Assembly (NCBI GenBank): GCA_041477815.1
Contig: JBGOUV010000308.1
Location: 1 to 8,307 of the forward strand
Origin: JBGOUV01 sp041477815
GTDB lineage: Bacteria; Acidobacteriota; Terriglobia; Bryobacterales; JACQDG01
Length of the DNA stretch: 8,307 nucleotides
Direction of reading: 5' to 3'
Positions 5,639 to 8,307 of this stretch are shown here, one piece after another (the first letter of the stretch is position 1; every line of letters begins with the position of its first letter). Below the pieces are notes generated by a model that ran no database searches, was not told where the DNA came from, and saw only the letters and a list, made by a program, of their open reading frames with translations. The position numbers and the translations under genes are program-made.

Positions 5639-7942
5639 TCATTGATACTGGGCGAAGGAAGTAATGTTGACTCTGGAGCTCACCCCGCTGAGATCGGCGC
5701 CGGGGACGGCGAATATCTGCACGGCCGGATTGTTCTGTACCGTGAGCCCCCCCCCGCCATGGGGAAGAGCCAGCAGCACCGAGGGCGGCACCGTAAAAGT
5801 TCCGGCGTCGCCGCGGACGTAGCATAGGAAGCCGGCATTTACGCCGGGCCCCCCGTCGCCGCCGATGATCTGGACGAATCCATTGGGGTCGCCCCCGGTC
5901 CAGGTGATGGTTACGCCTTGCGAGCGGTTGATATTGATAGCGTTACCGACTGGGCGGTTGGTCCAGGTGAACTGCGGAATGGTGAAGGTGCCGGTGAAGC
6001 TGCCGATATCGGCGCCGCCGGTTCCGCTGAGAGTATAGGCGCCGGCATCCAGGAAGTTGCCGGGAGAGGTGTCGCCCAGATGGGCGGAGTACTCGAAGCC
6101 GGACTTGGCCAGCGTCCGGGTAGTGCCGGCGGGTCCCTGGAGGGTCAAACTGGGGCCGGCGTCCAGGAGGCCTACGATCGGTGGATCGCCACCACGAGGT
6201 GTATTGCCTATAGTCACCAGGCAGGAGCCGAACGAGAGCCCGTCGTTCAGCACGTTCAACTGCGCCCCGCTGATGCCGAGCTTGAACGGACTGACCGAAG
6301 CATCATCGCCGCTCGGCTGGTCGCCCGGAAACTGCGGTGGAGGATTGATGTTGCGTCTCAACTGTGCAAAGAGAACCTTCGGCTGCGGGATCGCAGAGAA
6401 AGCGTCGGGAATCACCGAGTACGCGGGCACGCAGGCGCGCCCGCCGGGAGCCACCGCCAGGAGGGAGTAGTTACTCACGCGATTGTTGATCTGGATGGCC
6501 AGAGGCACGTTGCAGCCGGTAACGTTGGGCACCACGAAGACGATCTGGTCCTCGCCCACGCAGCATCCGGAGCGGCCGCGATAAACCACGGTGGCCGAGA
6601 CGCCGCCTGCGAAGACCTGAACGGGTAAGTTGGTCATGTCGCCGGGCAGCGGTCCGGCAGCTTCATTGCCGGCGACGGGTCCCAAGCCGGTGCCCCAGAT
6701 GATGAGGGTTTCGCCCGGGTTGGCGGCTTTCGTCTGCGATACCAGGCTGTAATCGGCGAACGTGACGATGCCGGGGCCGGCGCCGTTCTGACTGACCGTG
6801 TACACACCGAAATTGTTCTGTTGGACGTTGATGGGCGAAGGACCGCCGGTCTGGCCGTTGTAGGTGACCTTGATGGCGCCTTGGCCGGCGGGGGTGCTGG
6901 AAGGCAGCAGGCCGGCGATCTGATTGGCGGAGGTGTAGTAGAGCAACAGGTTGACGGTAGTGCCGCCGACGGTGACCTGCGCGGAGGTTCCGCTGAGGGT
7001 GGAAGGCCAAGGATAGCCAGATGCGGTGACCAGGGTGTCGGGGCCGAGCTTGTTGCCGTAGGCAACCACGATCGAGCCCGGCGCCACGCCGGCATTGGGC
7101 AAGCCAAAAATCGCATTGCTGGCCGAGTTGACTAGCGTGGTGACGTTGGGTCCGGCGGCGCCGATAGCCAACTGGAGGGGAAACGCGTTGACGCCGCCCA
7201 CGTTGACGACGACCGGCTGATTGCCTCCGGGGACGCCTTGCGGCACGGTGAAAATCACCTGATTCTGACCGACTGTATTGCCCTGGGACAGCGACGCGGA
7301 GTTGACCGTGGCATTCTGACCGGCGACGGTGACCCTGACAGCAGCGACGACGGCCGGCAGGGGCGACTGCGGCTGGACTTGGCCGGTCGGCACCACTGGA
7401 TTGGTCACGCCGAATCCCGTGCCCAGGCACCTCACCAAGGCGCCAGGAAGGACTGCATTGGAGGGGGAAACCTGGCTGCCTGACGAGAAGCAATTGCCAA
7501 ACAACATATTGTTTACAGACACGAAGTACATCTGGGGCGCGGTAGGCACGACTGTGGCAGTGAACGGTTGGGACACCAAGGTCTGGCCGCCCGTGACCCT
7601 GGTGACCACCACCACAGCGCTGGCGCCGGTCAGGTCGACGGGCGCCTGAATGATCAACTGATTGGCTACTTCGTTCCGGACCGGTGCGGTCTTGCCGTCT
7701 ATGGTCACCGAAACTCCGCCGCAAGAATTGGGTATGCCGGCGGGGCTTCCACACCCCACGAAAGTCGCGTCGCCCAGATTAGTGCCGTTCACGGAGACCA
7801 GCTCGCCGGGCGCGATCGGGGTATTACCAGCGTTCGGCGTGGCATTGTTGACGATGCCGGTGATGGTTGGTGTTTGAGCTTGTGCCACTAGGCAGCCGGC
7901 TACCGTAATCATAGCCGTCAGGATCAGTGAGCGTGTCCGCAT
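5639..7942 (-). CDS. Exported multi-module protein with TIGR03437-type Ig-like/IPT repeats
   Basis: 767-aa predicted exported or surface protein. The N-terminus MRTRSLILTAMITVAGCLVAQA is a signal sequence, with two possible cleavages: after AQA at 22 (signal peptidase I) or before Cys17 in VAGC (lipoprotein). Four related beta-rich modules follow at about 24-135, 158-262, 265-375 and 376-500. Three open with an APGELVSVNGTNLG-like strand (44-57; APGSIVVAYGNKLG 287-300; NPGETLIIWGTGLGP 408-422) and the second with PGALVRCLGTGFG (166-178). All four have a VTIDGK/VTVAGQ/VTVGGT/VFAGGV strand and a QLIIQAP/QVIFTVP/QIAGLLP/QIVFVVP strand. The last module (ANPGETLIIWGTGLGPV, VPLAIQIN) is the closest to TIGR03437. 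Residues about 505-767 form a different Gly-rich C-terminal domain (LDAGPSLTLQGP, ITWTGGDPNGFVQI). Cysteines pair plausibly (64/74, 151/172, 460-461/477). Start ATG 7940-7942 is fixed by GAGGAGG six bases upstream; an in-frame ATG at 7972 is rejected. Role unknown, perhaps adhesion or carbohydrate binding. Confidence 0.88.
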   Translation of the reverse strand: MRTRSLILTAMITVAGCLVAQAQTPTITGIVNNATPNAGNTPIAPGELVSVNGTNLGDATFVGCGSPAGIPNSCGGVSVTIDGKTAPVRNEVANQLIIQAPVDLTGASAVVVVTRVTGGQTLVSQPFTATVVPTAPQMYFVSVNNMLFGNCFSSGSQVSPSNAVLPGALVRCLGTGFGVTNPVVPTGQVQPQSPLPAVVAAVRVTVAGQNATVNSASLSQGNTVGQNQVIFTVPQGVPGGNQPVVVNVGGVNAFPLQLAIGAAGPNVTTLVNSASNAIFGLPNAGVAPGSIVVAYGNKLGPDTLVTASGYPWPSTLSGTSAQVTVGGTTVNLLLYYTSANQIAGLLPSSTPAGQGAIKVTYNGQTGGPSPINVQQNNFGVYTVSQNGAGPGIVTFADYSLVSQTKAANPGETLIIWGTGLGPVAGNEAAGPLPGDMTNLPVQVFAGGVSATVVYRGRSGCCVGEDQIVFVVPNVTGCNVPLAIQINNRVSNYSLLAVAPGGRACVPAYSVIPDAFSAIPQPKVLFAQLRRNINPPPQFPGDQPSGDDASVSPFKLGISGAQLNVLNDGLSFGSCLVTIGNTPRGGDPPIVGLLDAGPSLTLQGPAGTTRTLAKSGFEYSAHLGDTSPGNFLDAGAYTLSGTGGADIGSFTGTFTIPQFTWTNRPVGNAININRSQGVTITWTGGDPNGFVQIIGGDGGPGVNAGFLCYVRGDAGTFTVPPSVLLALPHGGGGLTVQNNPAVQIFAVPGADLSGVSSRVNITSFAQYQ
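5747..5755. repeat. Nine-base C/G homopolymer inside the exported-protein gene
   Basis: Nine consecutive C on the plus strand are nine G in the coding strand of the exported protein and encode the end of HGGGG (residues 728-732), 36 codons before the stop. A one-base change would replace the last roughly 35 residues. Confidence 0.9.
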
Positions 7943-7948
7943 GATAAT

Positions 7949-7955
7949 CCTCCTC
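7949..7955 (-). promoter_or_regulatory. Ribosome binding site of the exported-protein gene
   Basis: Reading leftward, GAGGAGG is followed by ATTATC and then the ATG at 7942-7940. This strong site with six-base spacing selects the start that places a standard signal peptide at the very N-terminus. Confidence 0.8.
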
Positions 7956-7970
7956 GCCCATTCAGGGTAC

Positions 7971-8106
7971 AAGAGATCGTGGATCGTGGGAAAACCCGGG
8001 TTTGCCTACGATCCACGTTCCACGTTCTACGATCTGCTTTCTTACTCTTCCCCCGGCCTTCGCTACGGGATCTGCGGGTTAGCGTTAGCGTGGAGGCAAA
8101 CCCGGC
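7971..8106. repeat. Nested inverted repeats with 7-bp tandem units upstream of the exported-protein gene
   Basis: Three inverted structures overlap. CGTGGATCGT (7978-7987) pairs with ACGATCCACG (8008-8017). AAACCCGGGTTT (7992-8003) is a perfect palindrome at the centre of that loop. CCGGGTTTGCCT (7996-8007) pairs perfectly with AGGCAAACCCGG (8094-8105), so alternative folds compete. Two 7-bp tandem runs flank the core: GATCGTG twice (7975-7988) and TCCACGT twice then TCTACGA (8012-8032). A 6-bp duplication, GTTAGC twice, lies at about 8078-8089. The block fills most of the 176-base gap between two minus-strand genes and could belong to the leader of the exported-protein gene or the trailer of the gene to its right. 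I see no clear promoter or U-tract terminator in it. Confidence 0.8.
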
Positions 8107-8118
8107 GAATTCGACGTC

Positions 8119-8307
8119 CTAATACTTATCTCGCACCATCGGCAGCCCACTGTCCGGCGGTGGCGTCTCCCCCTGCGTCAATGCCCCACGCTCCGGACCC
8201 GTGACTCTCAGGCGAAAACTGACAGGAGGATCGTTCAGCGTCCGGGGCGGATGCGCGCGGCGGTGGCTCACCTGAAAGGTGAGATCCTTGCCGTCGAACT
8301 TCGGGTG
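8119..8307 (-). CDS. C-terminal fragment of an unrecognised protein, cut by the window edge
   Basis: The last 62 codons of a minus-strand gene whose start lies beyond the right edge, ending in TAG (8119-8121). The fragment begins HPKFDGKDLTFQVSHRRAHP and continues with TLNDPPVSFRLRVTGPE, ending LPMVRDKY. The alternating hydrophobic strands (LTFQVSH, VSFRLRVTG) look like the final beta-strands of a beta-sandwich or lipocalin-like domain, followed by a Pro- and Gly-rich loose tail. Support for coding: the frame is open with no stop across the whole stretch, the composition is balanced and protein-like, and the gene has the same strand as its downstream neighbour 176 bases away. I do not recognise the family with confidence. 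The other frames here give Arg- and Pro-rich text typical of shadow reading. Confidence 0.65.
   Translation of the reverse strand, partial: HPKFDGKDLTFQVSHRRAHPPRTLNDPPVSFRLRVTGPERGALTQGETPPPDSGLPMVRDKY

Noticed and set aside
5573..5827. Plus-strand open frame starting MDLVFFVSWCLCGE, and its minus-strand mirror containing FVSWCLCGD
   Set aside because: The shared FVSWCLCG text is simply the translation of the two arms of the inverted repeat; the plus-strand remainder is antisense to the exported-protein gene.
6663..7754. Alternative minus-strand frame of 363 codons inside the exported-protein gene
   Set aside because: It is Arg-, Gln- and His-rich with no domain, fully inside the well-supported 767-residue frame.
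7943..7972. Start of the exported protein at 7972 (MYPEWARRII...)
   Set aside because: It would put ten residues before the signal peptide and translate through the GAGGAGG ribosome binding site that serves the ATG at 7942.
5523..8106. Composite transposon or IS element flanked by the two repeat modules
   Set aside because: No transposase is encoded between them and the modules are not matching terminal inverted repeats; only a short flank is shared, so only a repeat-family relationship is proposed.

Overview
This GC-rich window most likely comes from an acidobacterium of the Solibacter/Bryobacter group. The main reason is the large minus-strand gene at 5639-7942. It encodes repeated Ig-like/IPT-type modules of the kind modelled as TIGR03437, a family strongly expanded in Solibacter-like genomes. 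The assignment is inferred from protein families only; no rRNA or tRNA gene is present.

Left part (1-1026). A crotonase-fold protein close to the ECHDC3 branch is encoded on the minus strand (151-927). It lacks both glutamates used by classical enoyl-CoA hydratases. A divergent intergenic region follows (928-1026). It holds a strong sigma70-type promoter, TTGACA-18 bp-TATCAT, firing rightward, with a small palindrome over its -10 box.

Centre (1027-5524). Four tightly packed plus-strand genes form one operon: a GldA-like ABC ATPase, an ABC-2 type (GldF-like) permease that starts with GTG inside the stop of the ATPase gene, a GldG-like membrane-anchored auxiliary protein, and a three-repeat DUF4340 protein with an N-terminal membrane anchor. 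The ATPase and permease probably form the motor. The GldG-like and DUF4340 proteins probably present large domains outside the cytoplasmic membrane. The substrate is unknown. This is the best candidate in the window for a poorly described system.

Right part (5525-8307). The operon converges on the TIGR03437-type exported protein. The gap between them is almost filled by a very long inverted repeat (42-base arms with one mismatch and one G-T pair) whose arms consist of an 8-bp tandem unit. A second, differently sequenced but similarly built nest of inverted and 7-bp tandem repeats lies just upstream of the TIGR03437-type gene. Both are followed by the same short sequence, TACTCTTCCC then CTACGGG, so two related repeat modules bracket this gene. 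At the right edge the last 62 codons of another minus-strand gene end at 8119. The first 150 bases hold nothing that can be assigned.
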